Below, in pieces: positions 1 to 8,749 of a stretch of 16,364 bases of DNA. Position 1 is the stretch's first letter; every line of letters begins with the position of its first letter. The notes under the pieces were generated by a model. It made no database searches, was not told where the DNA came from, and was given only the letters and a program-made list of their open reading frames with translations. Source of the DNA: Larix sibirica (taxonomy: Eukaryota; Streptophyta; Pinopsida; Pinales; Pinaceae); the NCBI GenBank assembly GCA_004151065.3, contig NWUY0300003084.1:1-16364 (forward strand). Reading direction: 5' to 3'. Position numbers and translations under genes: made by a program.

Positions 1-199
1 ACATATTTTACTATTTCGCATATTAATAGTAAGTTATATTTTTCTGTGAAAAAAAAAGCAATTAGTGAATGTTGCAATAATTTATTGAAAAATGAATGAT
101 GACATTATAATTTAATTTGATTTTTTGATTTTAAGTAGGTCATTCATGCCTTTTCAAAGGAAAGGATCCCTTAGTTAATTTAAATAATAATTAATTTTT
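1..199. other. AT-rich flank, nothing identified
   Basis: This is very AT-rich sequence with a short A-run near 50-57. It does not align with the stretch just left of 12308 in the other LTR copy, so the left LTR match stops near 200. Either a deletion or a further insertion whose body lies off the left edge could explain that. No reading frame or RNA gene was seen. Confidence 0.5.
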
Positions 200-1562
200 A
201 CAGAGTTATCGTATATGGATTTAAGAAAAGCATTCATAGCAAGATCTAGGCATTAAGATGCAACAACTTATGAAAAACATATCTTATTATCATCCTAGAG
301 GGAGAGTGTGAATTGATCCCAAGGGATCACAATTGCAAATTAGGCATGTATTTATGAAGACATTAGGAAATTAAGACATGTGAATGAAGAAAGACATTAG
401 CATACTTAGTCTTAAATTTAAGATTTATCTTATTTGAATAAAGTATTACATCAAAGCATGCTAAGTATGAAGTAAAGAAGGAAAATTTAATTACTTAGTG
501 TTGAGCATTAACCATGCCACCAACCATAGTAAACATGCATAGAAATTATGTTAGTCAATAAAGCTTCAATGCACAATGTTAGTATGCCTTCTCAAAGAAC
601 TTTTAACACTAAGATTTGTTGTAGATGCAAATATGAAATGAGGAGTATAACATCAAATAAAACCAACAAGAAGACTAATAGGAACTAGTATATAAACAAA
701 TCTAAAACAACATATTAGTTTCCACTTGGATTATTTAAGATTTAGAGAATTAAAACACATCACAAGTTGATTATTAGGTGTTGGTTTTTACTTAGATTAT
801 TGTGGTGTTTGAGCTTATGCTCCTTAGGGTTCAATACTTCAAAATATTATTCACCAATGAGGGGAATCGAATCCCTTAGGGATCCCTTCAAAGGTTGAAT
901 CCAAGCAGGTCTTGAAAATTGTGAGAAAGGATTAGAAATGAAAATAGAGATGGAAGAAAAATGGAAATGAAAACTTTTAAACTACTCAACCCTATATCTA
1001 GTTCCTTGAGTGAAGCACTGGCTGGGAAAATGGAGTCATGGTAAATTTGAAAGGTGTTTGAAAGGAAGTCAAAAAATATCCAAGGGACAATGGAGGACAA
1101 AGCAATATCTCTCCTTGCTAGCATGAGAAAATCAATGGATCTCCTACTCCAAGCTTGTGCTAAGATCTTGTAATAATCAAGACTATCCAAGAACAAGACT
1201 TGACACAAGATTAATAAAACATTTAGTAAATGAAATTTAAGTTAGTAACATGAGGTTGTAGCATCCAATTACATAAATTAATTATCATTCCTAGAGAACA
1301 AGGTTGCAACAATCATTCCCTAGTCTACTAAACATAAATAAAATTACTACCAATTACCTCAAACCGTTATGAATACTTCCTCCAACCAAGAAAAGGAACT
1401 TGATCACCATACACACCAACAAGAAGAGCCTAAGTACTAGAGCAAGAAAATAACAAAGAATTATTATTTCATTCCCAAAAATTTTAACCCTTTGAGTGGA
1501 ATCAAACCCTCCTTTTATAGCCTAAGGGGATTGCTTAATGACGAGGTCAAAAATTTGTTACA
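200..1562 (-). repeat. Left (3') LTR copy of Tat-like gypsy element, matched part
   Basis: This segment aligns directly, in order and in the same orientation, with 12308-15165 once the insertion at 13381-14861 is removed. Sampled stretches look about 85-91 percent identical by eye with small indels. Landmarks shared by both copies include the block near 520-640 (12640-12760), the block near 770-870, and the promoter block near 1440-1545 (15040-15155). Two long direct repeats flanking a minus-strand gag-protease remnant are what an LTR pair should look like. The TATA box on the minus strand agrees with that orientation. An open frame on the minus strand here (1208-888) is not preserved in the other copy and is not taken as a gene. 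The left limit near 200 is where similarity stops; the true LTR end is probably outside the window. Confidence 0.8.
1513..1519 (-). promoter_or_regulatory. TATA box of the left Tat-like LTR
   Basis: On the minus strand this reads TATAAAA within GGCTATAAAAGGAGGG, a textbook plant TATA box. The other LTR copy keeps the same motif at 15111-15117. Transcription would start about 30 bases further left and run through the LTR toward lower coordinates. This sets the orientation of the parent element and implies that U3 lies to the right of this point. Confidence 0.65.
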
Positions 1563-3164
1563 ATGTTTGTTGCACGAGTGATGATATCTAGATGAGGAAG
1601 ATCTATATCAATGGTATATATTTCTTCCTTTACAACAAGAATTGATGCCAAATGCTAATTCATTGAGCTAAGGAGGGAAAATTCCTTGCTTGATTTGTCA
1701 ATAATGCTAAAACATACTAATACCATGGGTCTCCTCCAATACCAAGGGTAAAAACCATGGTAAAACATGAAACCAAGTGTCAAAATCCATGGGTGGTTTC
1801 CCCAAACCAAGAGTTGGTTAAATCCATCATCAATGAGCAAGTCGGGCCTAATGATCCAAGTGAAGGAAGTCAATCCACGTGGTAGAATATGAAATGAGTG
1901 GCCAACATCTAATTTTCAAGTGAGATGAGCTCTAGTAGATCCCAATGTGCCTCCACATGTGTGCTAATGTGTCATATCACCTCTCGATGCCTCAACATGT
2001 GTGCCGCCAAGCCAATAAAGCAAATTGACCTTAGGAAAAATTGAGTTATTTTCCCAAACAATAGAAAAGGTGCGATTTCAACTAAGAAACAAAACCTAAA
2101 GTGAATTTGTTATATCTCATTAACAAATTAGACACAAATTTGGATTTTTAAAATGAAAACCTTAGGTGTGCCAGGCATTAATCTGTCATGAGCTAAAATA
2201 AGCATGTATAAACCCCTTATGCCTAGAAATCCCTCCAGATAGACAATACTTTGCAGGATGATGGTTGATATAGATTGAAGGGACAAATAGTTACCCAAAA
2301 ATGCCAAAGTGTTGTCAAGATAGTGGTTGGATTGTTCCCATGCACGATCATGAAGTTTTCATTACACTAAAGAGATGCCCCCTATAGATCTGACCAATAT
2401 GAGAGAACAATCTAACATGCAAGAATGTGAGGATGTATTAGAGACAAATGGGTATCCAAATATATCCTTAGATATGGAAGACACTAAGAATAATGATCCC
2501 ATGCACGCCCATGAAAATCAACACTATAGTCACTAGGGAAAGGTCCACCACTTTTCTAGAACAAACTGATCTAAGATAGTAGTGACCAATCCAATTCCAT
2601 ATACCTATATAAGTGGCCAAATGGTTTTCCAAATATACTCTCAGAATCATTTGATACCTAGTACAACCAAAAATATGCAATAATCCCCTCATGCCCACTA
2701 CAGAACACTGATACATTTGCACTGAAATCCCTATAACTCTAAAGAAGATCTAATGAAACCTCTGTAGCATTGTACTATAATCATAAGTGTCCCTAATGGA
2801 CCAGAAACAATGGGTTTCGACATGGACAAGTAGACATAGATGCAATAGATTATGAAGTTGAGTCATCATATGGTTAGTCATGCTAGACATAATAATATAC
2901 CAACACCATAAGTATCTTCAAATAAGTTTATGAGATAAAAGATTCACAAAGTAACTAGTACCATTATAATATATAAGTGTTTTGCAAGGACACGTTTCTT
3001 CTAAGGTGTGGATTGAAGATGAGATAAACCATGAAAATTTAATGTTGTGGTCAAGGAGACGGGTTTGCTAAAGATGTAGGACAAGGGAATAGTTTGTGAT
3101 ATTCACCATTCGGGAAAACAATAGGGAATTGTCTCACAAATGTGGGATGTGTGATGAGGTGCTA
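1563..3164 (-). other. Probable U3 continuation of the left LTR, non-coding
   Basis: No convincing gene was found here on either strand. The minus-strand frames (1873-1655, 2722-2468) have no recognisable motif. It lies upstream of the TATA box in the minus orientation, where a long U3 is expected. The right LTR has no counterpart because its match stops at 15165 against foreign chromovirus sequence. A 17-bp direct repeat with one mismatch occurs at 1948-1964 and 1988-2004. Assignment to U3 is inference; the alternative is an internal 3' untranslated region if the LTR really ends at 1562. Confidence 0.4.
1948..2004. repeat. 17-bp direct repeat, period 40
   Basis: The sequence TGCCTCCACATGTGTGC at 1948-1964 recurs with one mismatch at 1988-2004. 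Both copies contain the palindromic core ACATGT. Spaced direct repeats upstream of an LTR TATA box often act as enhancer elements, but nothing here shows activity. Confidence 0.4.
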
Positions 3165-3174
3165 CCCCCCTTAA
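3165..3174 (-). promoter_or_regulatory. Candidate polypurine tract of the Tat-like element
   Basis: On the minus strand this reads TTAAGGGGGG, followed by TAGCACC. A purine run directly before an LTR primes plus-strand synthesis in LTR retrotransposons. If this is the tract, the 3' LTR starts near 3164. The next bases are TA rather than the expected TG, so the assignment needs one mutation or is wrong. Confidence 0.25.
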
Positions 3175-3918
3175 CCTTTAACAATCAAACTTGTCTCTTT
3201 TTACTTTGGCTTTGTTATCTCCTTCTAGGACTTGTCTTCTTGGACTAGTCTTCATTTTCTTTCTTCGAGTCTTTTTTGTTTTTGTACTTCTTTATTTTTA
3301 GAGACCTTATCCTTTTATTTTCGTTAAAGGTTCATTTGAAAGTTTAGAATTGCTTCACTTTTTCTTTGCTTGATTTTATCTGTGACTTGGTCTTCATTTT
3401 CTTTTACTTTGTAGGTACAAGGAGTCTTGGACTGGGATATTTCTTCTCATGCCCTTTTTGAAGTGAGACATGGTAAGGGGAAAATAATTTCATGCTTTAG
3501 GTATAGGGATGAGCTTTTCTCCATGTAAACTCTTTGTACTTGATGATAGTTATCCCCGTGGTTTTACAAGTGAGCCTCCTATATCGTCACAGAGTTTGTT
3601 GCAACACAAACATGCCTGAGACATAGAGGATATCTAGGAGGCCTTCATGGTGAAGGGGCCACAAATGGGAGGTCAAGAGCAAATATTCAACCAAATGATG
3701 TAGACCAAATATGAAGTGGAATGGATGATGATGAATGGTCATAAGGTGGACCCAGAGAATGGTGTAGAAATCATTTCAAACATAAAGAACCATCTAGGTT
3801 CAATGGTACATAAGTAAATCAAGAATCTACTACCCTCATCAACTTGAAAGTGTGATACTACTAACTATACTTATCAGATAACCAATGCATCACATGGTGG
3901 CAATACCAACATATAGTA

Positions 3919-3948
3919 CATCATCATCATCATCATCAATCATCATCA
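3919..3948. repeat. (ATC)n microsatellite
   Basis: About ten ATC/CAT triplets occur in a row, with one interruption (CATCAATCATC). It immediately precedes a short tandem repeat. Confidence 0.85.
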
Positions 3949-3949
3949 T

Positions 3950-4002
3950 GGCATGGCATACCAATATAAACATATACTGGCATGGCATACCAATATAAAC
4001 AT
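3950..4002. repeat. 29-bp tandem duplication
   Basis: A unit beginning GGCATGGCATACCAATATAA is present at 3950-3978 and again at 3979-4002. The second copy stops at about 24 bases and is followed by a further GGCAT. The copies are nearly identical, so the duplication looks recent relative to the element around it. It probably arose by slippage next to the triplet repeat. Confidence 0.8.
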
Positions 4003-4194
4003 GGCATATCTCATATGATCATAACATCACATCATATCATGAAAGGGGAGCCAAAAAATAGCAAATATGGGCCCCAATACTCTGGAATGCAAATGCTCAA
4101 AGCAAAAATATGTTTATAAAATAGAATTCATGTAGAATGTGGCATAACATCCGGCTCCATGGGGGATAAGTTCCCTAAGGGAGAGAGTACTTAA

Positions 4195-4199
4195 GAACC
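4195..4199. repeat. Target-site duplication (left), GAACC
   Basis: GAACC directly precedes the TGTTGGC end of the solo LTR and recurs at 7728-7732 directly after its GCCAACA end. A 5-bp duplication is the standard footprint of LTR-retrotransposon integrase. Confidence 0.85.
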
Positions 4200-4215
4200 T
4201 GTTGGCACCCCAACA
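4200..4215 (+). repeat. Palindrome at the 5' end of the solo LTR
   Basis: TGTTGG and CCAACA flank a 4-base centre (CACC), forming a 6-bp stem right at the LTR terminus. The opposite terminus has its own, longer palindrome of the same kind. Confidence 0.7.
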
Positions 4216-6208
4216 ACTTCCCCTTTATTTTGCAAAATCAAGGGACCCCCAATGTAAATTTTGTAAACATTTTGTTTTTGGTCTTCTTATATTTTTATTT
4301 GGTTTGATTTTGGTTTCATGGCTTCCTTTCTTTGATCACTCACTCCTTGTGTTGCTTGTTCTTGGGATTGGTTCTTTTTTTCAAGAAGATTGGGTGATTC
4401 GGATGACCTTAGTTGCTTTGAACCCTTTTGGCATTTCGAATGCTTAAAATTGATTCCATGCCTTTAATGAGTCTTTTTGAAGTAACAACATGCTTTGGTT
4501 TGCAAAAATATTAATACTGGCATGATCTCATTTGACCTTGGTCGAGTTGATTATATGCCTCCAATTGAATAAATTGATCTATTTAGACCTTGCGACAACC
4601 TTGCTAGATTTTAGGATTTTATCACATCAATGAATAAGTAATAGCAACTTTGCTTATCAATAATTGGATTGGTGATTCTCTTTTAATCATCTCTAGATTA
4701 TAAGTGTATTTTGTTCGATGTGAAAGATAGTTTCATTTAATCTTCAAAATTATCTATATCTTAGCTCTAACTAGGTTCATAATATTATAAAAAAATTGAT
4801 TCTTTTATGATTACTAATCTACTAATCCAATTTTAGTTATTTGCAATGTCTTTAATTATACATATTATAAATTTGCAAAATTTAAAATCATTTTACTTTA
4901 CCACAAAAGCCTTACTATCACTTGTGCACTATTTTGCTTGATAATCCTTTTCTCTAATTCAATCATATTCATTGAAAAGCACATGATTAACATTCATTTA
5001 AAAGAAAAAAAACTCCTTGGTAAATCTCTCCTTAATAACATTATCATGAATAATTACAGCCAACGATGTTAAGTAGGGTTAATATTTTGGAAATCTTATT
5101 TTATCTATCATTCTTTAATAATTAACCATTAAAATATAATGAAAGAAAAGACATTATCATGGAATTTCTTATTTATTTCCCTAAAGAACTGGTTGTTAAT
5201 ATTTTGCAAATGAAAAGAATAACCTGAACTTTTTTTAAAACTTTGAACTCATTTTCTTTATGGTTATTATTAATTGGTTTAAACTTCAAAATAATCATAT
5301 TGAAATACTGAAATTAAAATCTGATGTCTATATTTCATGAAATTATATTAAATTGATACCATATTTACCTTGAAATTCTTTTCTCAACAATTCTTATTTG
5401 GTTGTAGATCTTTCATAATAAAAGATTTTTAAACCACTTATTTAAAATTAAAAGGGAATTTCAATATTATCATCTTTTATTTTATCTTTTTATGTTGAAT
5501 TGATCAAATTAAAAAAGGGGAAATATTTTCATCCTTCTTTCTTGTTTTACCTGTTAACAATTGTTTGCATTAATAAGATTTTTCTTACTATCGTGCATTC
5601 ATTATCTTCTTTTTATATTAATTTTGGTATGCCGGGTTCTTGCTATCTCTATTAACTATCAAATTACGGAAGGGAAATTAAGGTATCAATCCATCATTTG
5701 CCAGGGTAAAAAAGGGAAGAATTTTATCTTTTAATTTTTCATTCTCTTAATCAATTATGAATTATATGCTTCTCTTTCTATTTGATGTTCTTTTTATTTA
5801 TTATGCAGATATAGTGAAAACGATCATTTATTTTTACATGAAATTGCTCTCATCACCGACAAATAAAAGAAAATTGTTAGGTGAATTCGATGGATAAGGC
5901 AGCCATTAATCGTTAATCAAATGGCGATAAGTTAAAGACTATATCGAAAATCTATTGGAGCTCACATTAAAAAAAGGGAAAGCGTGTCTCCTCCACAAGA
6001 TTATAACTATGAGACAGGTTAACGCCGGCTAAAATGAAAGTCAATCACTTGTTCATCGAGCTATTAGGTTTATTTATTTATTTTGGCATATTTAACAAAC
6101 TGCATGAGCATCGTTAAAAAAAAAGGTTGTTAAAAGATAAGTCTTGCTAAATTATAGAGGAGGACGATAGAATTTAATTGGAGGATCTAATTGAAGTACC
6201 ACGTAGCC

Positions 6209-6499
6209 ATGAGGTTTAATCAAAAGATCGTTGCCGCTAAATCCGCTTCTATAAAATCATGGAAAATTTTCAGCATGAGTTTGTTGAAGAAAATGCCAGG
6301 GTTGAACAAAGCTAAACACGTGGAGAAGTCATTGATTTCCCCGCAACTAAATAACATCGAATCCTCATCCAACCCCATAAAGATCTCGAAGACTACATCA
6401 AATTCTTTAATAAGCATACAGAAATCTATTTTTACGATTGCAAAAGGAAAAGTAAAGATTGTTACGGTATTGGTAACACAAAGTAGAAAGGGAAAATAA
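6209..6499 (+). CDS. Small basic ORF inside the LTR, unrecognised
   Basis: The first ATG is at 6209 and the frame runs 96 codons to a TAA at 6497-6499. The product is rich in lysine, serine and isoleucine, strongly basic, with no cysteine pairs, membrane segment or domain that I recognise. It falls in the only part of this LTR with more balanced base composition and frequent CpG, between two sequences resembling intron 3' ends (AG at 5807-5808 and at 6605-6606). It lies upstream of the LTR TATA box, so it would not be translated from the normal element transcript. It may be a captured host exon, a relict element-encoded protein or a chance frame. An overlapping minus-strand frame (6417-6220) is most likely its shadow. 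Confidence 0.25.
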   Translation: MRFNQKIVAAKSASIKSWKIFSMSLLKKMPGLNKAKHVEKSLISPQLNNIESSSNPIKISKTTSNSLISIQKSIFTIAKGKVKIVTVLVTQSRKGK

Positions 6500-6864
6500 T
6501 CTTTAATCCTTTTTGTTTCTTTTTCTCTTGCAAAATCTTTTATACTATTGCTTTTGTCAATGCATACACTTCTTTTATTTTTATTTGATGAATAATTCCT
6601 GTGCAGATTTAAGGTAAGGAGAAGCCAGCACTATAGTTAATTTTCCTTCTGGAAATTACAGCGCAGAGTAGAAACGATGTTCACGCCATATTTTATCACT
6701 CAAACAGATGTCATCGAGATTTCTTTATTAAGGTCGTATTATCAAACAAGATTAGATGAAGGAGAATCAAGTTATTGAATTCGTAGAAAACGAGGGATTG
6801 CAGATCTGATTGAACTAATTGTTTCAAGTGCATTTTAGAAGGTTGTTCTGTGCATCTAATCGGC

Positions 6865-6872
6865 TATATAAA
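6865..6872 (+). promoter_or_regulatory. TATA box of the solo LTR
   Basis: TATATAAA sits in the context CGGCTATATAAACAGACC, followed about 25-30 bases later by a purine block (AAAAAGGGGGAGGAAG, from 6891) where transcription could begin. It divides the LTR into a 2.7-kb U3 and an R-U5 of about 0.8 kb, and it gives the plus orientation. Confidence 0.65.
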
Positions 6873-7613
6873 CAGACCAAGTTCGACTGTAAAAAGGGGG
6901 AGGAAGCGCTCTACAGGATTGGAGAAATTTCTTTCTCAAATTTTGTATTTTTTCTGTATCATATTCTTTGAACAGAGAATCAGGTTCTGGTTGTAGATCA
7001 TACTTTGTAATTTTTTTATGAAGCTGTAATTGTAATTGAAAGCCAAAGATTGCTCACCGGTCATTTTCAGGCAGTCAAGTGTATTCAGTGATGTTCTGTA
7101 AGATTTTACTCTACACATTTGATTACAAGTTGAATGAAATCATCTGTATTCATTTTTTTTGTTCAGCTTTTATGTCTGATTGTGTGAAATGATTATATTT
7201 CTAATTGCATAAATAATTTGATTGAAGATCAACTATAATTTGTATTATTTGTTCATCTTTAATTAAATTGGTGTTCTTATTCAAATGGTTATTTACTTTC
7301 TTCAAGTAGATTGGCCATAAAACTATCATTCTATGTAGCAGAAATTCTTATATTAAACTTTGTTCCCGGGATAGTTTTTAGGTAGATTATTTAGATAGAA
7401 TAGAAAATAGTTTAGATATAATTTAGATTAGATTTTTTTTCAATAACTGTAACTTTAGGTTCCTAGCAGCTTTTAAATTTCTTTGCAGTTTAGTAGTTGT
7501 TAAATTGTTTGTTGCAGCTATTTAAAAATTGCATCTTAGATTAGTTTTGAATTTCATATTGGTTAGAATACATTTTAATTGTATTTTAGTAATTCATATC
7601 ATTAGTTTGTGAG

Positions 7614-7655
7614 ACTCTCCTTTCGAAAGCAAACCCAAATAGGCAACAGGAGAGT
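7614..7655 (+). repeat. Inverted repeat near the 3' end of the solo LTR
   Basis: ACTCTCCT at 7614-7621 pairs perfectly with AGGAGAGT at 7648-7655 across a 26-base loop. It could fold in the RNA of the R-U5 region. No function can be assigned. Confidence 0.4.
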
Positions 7656-7696
7656 TAGTTATTTCAAACAGACTGAGGACTGTGTTAAGTGCCTTG

Positions 7697-7727
7697 TGTT
7701 GGCCATAGTTAGAAAATATGGCCAACA
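7697..7727 (+). repeat. Terminal hairpin at the 3' end of the solo LTR
   Basis: TGTTGGCCATA (7697-7707) and TATGGCCAACA (7717-7727) form a perfect 11-bp stem around a 9-base loop. The last base is the last base of the LTR. On its own it looks like a tiny inverted-repeat element, but the matching 4200 end and the GAACC duplications show that it is the LTR terminus. Confidence 0.75.
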
Positions 7728-7732
7728 GAACC
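7728..7732. repeat. Target-site duplication (right), GAACC
   Basis: This copy follows the terminal CA of the solo LTR and matches 4195-4199 exactly. The host element resumes at 7733. Confidence 0.85.
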
Positions 7733-8018
7733 TCAACATTTTTGGTACAACGGTAGTAAATTAAGTACCTACACTAACACTTACACCCTTCTCACATATT
7801 ATTTATTAGATTCTCATAAAAGAAAATAAACTAGACAGTAAAGCAAAACTTTACTGCAAGTAAGTGCAAAAAAATTATGTAAGTCTATCTATGCTAATGA
7901 CAATCTATGCTAATGACAAGGAAATAAAATAAAACATCAAAGGAATGCTCAAAATTTTATAAGCTAGGAAAGAAAAAGCAAAAAATTGAATCCTAAGCTA
8001 ACAGTGAGAATTGAATGA
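7733..8018. other. Tat-like element interior, non-coding
   Basis: The sequence is AT-rich with no open frame of note. It contains a perfect 16-bp tandem duplication, ATCTATGCTAATGACA, at 7887-7902 and 7903-7918. In the minus orientation it follows the stop codon of the last reading frame of the element. Confidence 0.5.
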
Positions 8019-8444
8019 TCAAGGAACCTCCAAATGATAATGTTTTAGAAATTCAACAAACATACGAATGTCAAATTGAAAGCCATTGGTTGTGGCTAAG
8101 TAATAAGCATCGCCATTAATCCTATCGATTATAAAAGGTATAACCCAAAGGTGATTGTGCAACTTGGTCATATACCTAAAGGCTTGGTTGCAAACCCTGA
8201 CATGATCTTGGTAGGAGGTTTTTCTTCTATCAACGCTCTTAGGAATACACTCCTTTTCTTGGAAACCATCCAAAACTACATCATGATAATGGTAAAATAC
8301 CAAATTCTTCCCTTTATCTTCATCTTTCTTCTCAGAAACACATTTGTGACACTGGATGAAGCTTTTCTTATGACTATGAAGGAATTGTGAATTGACCAAC
8401 CATGAATTCTTGGGGATTTGATGACTCATTAATAGTTTCTTCAT
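8019..8444 (-). CDS. Unassigned reading frame of the Tat-like element, 141 codons
   Basis: This is the longest uninterrupted frame in the element. The N-terminal third is basic and has a Cys-x2-Cys pair (IQCHKC) followed by a charged SEKKDEDKGK stretch. The last part contains GDAYYLATTNG followed about 13 residues later by FLKHYHLEVP. That pattern faintly recalls the extreme C-terminus of plant gypsy integrases, where a G-x-Y/A-Y-L...DG segment precedes a LKxYY ending. If that is right, RT, RNase H and the integrase core were deleted between here and the protease at 8750. The alternative is an extra 3' ORF of the type seen in some Tat lineages. The upstream minus-strand frame offers a plausible continuation after a frameshift near 8440. 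I would not name a function. Confidence 0.35.
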   Translation of the reverse strand: MKKLLMSHQIPKNSWLVNSQFLHSHKKSFIQCHKCVSEKKDEDKGKNLVFYHYHDVVLDGFQEKECIPKSVDRRKTSYQDHVRVCNQAFRYMTKLHNHLWVIPFIIDRINGDAYYLATTNGFQFDIRMFVEFLKHYHLEVP

Positions 8445-8508
8445 TTTCTAAAGGAGTAGGAATATTTTTAGCTATCTCTTATTGTGGCTGCTCTTAAGGG
8501 AGAAGCAT

Positions 8509-8733
8509 TTATTCTAATATATCATGTGGAGTTCTAAAATTTACATCTCCATTTAAAGCTATATCATTCTCAGTAGATATCTCCTTATAGCTAGTTAAGC
8601 TTGGTTGATAGATTGTAAGGGTTGAAGCAAACATGGGCTCTTTTCCTTTTACCTTATCCCTATCCATTTGTGGTTGGACATAATCCTTCTCAAGGTATAG
8701 TTTGATTTCATTTACCATGTGTAAACCTTCCAC
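8509..8733 (-). pseudogene. Post-protease linker fragment of the Tat-like polyprotein
   Basis: This 74-codon frame follows the protease segment after a stop at 8750-8752 and a frame change. Its sequence is hydrophilic (EKDYVQPQMDRDKVKGKEP) without catalytic motifs, consistent with a spacer between protease and reverse transcriptase. It is cut at 8509 by a stop, and further stops follow before 8444. The reverse transcriptase that should come next is absent. Confidence 0.4.
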
Positions 8734-8749
8734 CTCTTAACATGCTAAC

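Larger units (their letters stand above)
3175..4194. other. Internal non-coding region of the Tat-like element
   Basis: The stretch 3180-3420 is strongly pyrimidine-rich on the plus strand and ends in a TTTACTTTGTAG that resembles an intron 3' end. The rest has no open frame with a recognisable product on either strand. I found no reverse transcriptase, RNase H or integrase motif here. In the minus orientation it would lie between the last reading frame and the 3' LTR once the nested solo LTR is removed. Confidence 0.4.
4200..7727 (+). mobile_element. Solo LTR of a large-LTR retrotransposon, 3528 bp
   Basis: The element begins TGTTGGC and ends GCCAACA, a perfect 7-bp terminal inverted repeat that includes the canonical TG...CA. 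It is flanked on both sides by GAACC. A TATA box at 6865-6872 shows it reads on the plus strand, giving a U3 of about 2.7 kb and an R-U5 of about 0.8 kb. I see no second LTR copy, primer site or gag/pol inside, so it is best read as one LTR left by recombination between the two LTRs of a full element. It lies inside the minus-strand Tat-like element: removing it plus one GAACC joins 4199 to 7733. Most of U3 (4300-5780) is extremely AT-rich, while 5800-6700 is less so. The superfamily (copia or gypsy) cannot be told from an LTR alone. Confidence 0.85.

Noticed and set aside
888-1208. Minus-strand 106-codon frame in the left LTR
   Set aside because: The homologous part of the right LTR does not keep the frame, and the composition is that of AT-rich non-coding DNA.
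3180-3425. Intron of a host gene (pyrimidine-rich tract ending TTTGTAG)
   Set aside because: No open exon-like frame with a recognisable product lies on either side, so a splice-site-like sequence alone is not enough.
3919-4002. Possible CRISPR-like or regulatory repeat array
   Set aside because: It is a simple triplet repeat plus one tandem duplication with no spacers, in plant-type DNA.
4202-4447. Plus-strand 81-codon hydrophobic frame at the start of the solo LTR
   Set aside because: It has no ATG at its start, begins two bases inside the LTR end, and its hydrophobicity comes from T-rich DNA.
7697-7727. Stand-alone mini inverted-repeat element
   Set aside because: The GAACC duplication and the matching TGTTGGC end at 4200 show that this hairpin is the 3' terminus of a 3.5-kb LTR.
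7741-7756. Primer-binding site (TTTTTGGTACAACGG) following an LTR ending at 7727
   Set aside because: It matches only the first few bases of a tRNA-Met site, and it lies beyond the target duplication, so it belongs to the host element.
8151-8390. Plus-strand 79-codon frame
   Set aside because: It is antisense to the longer 8019-8444 frame and has no recognisable motif.
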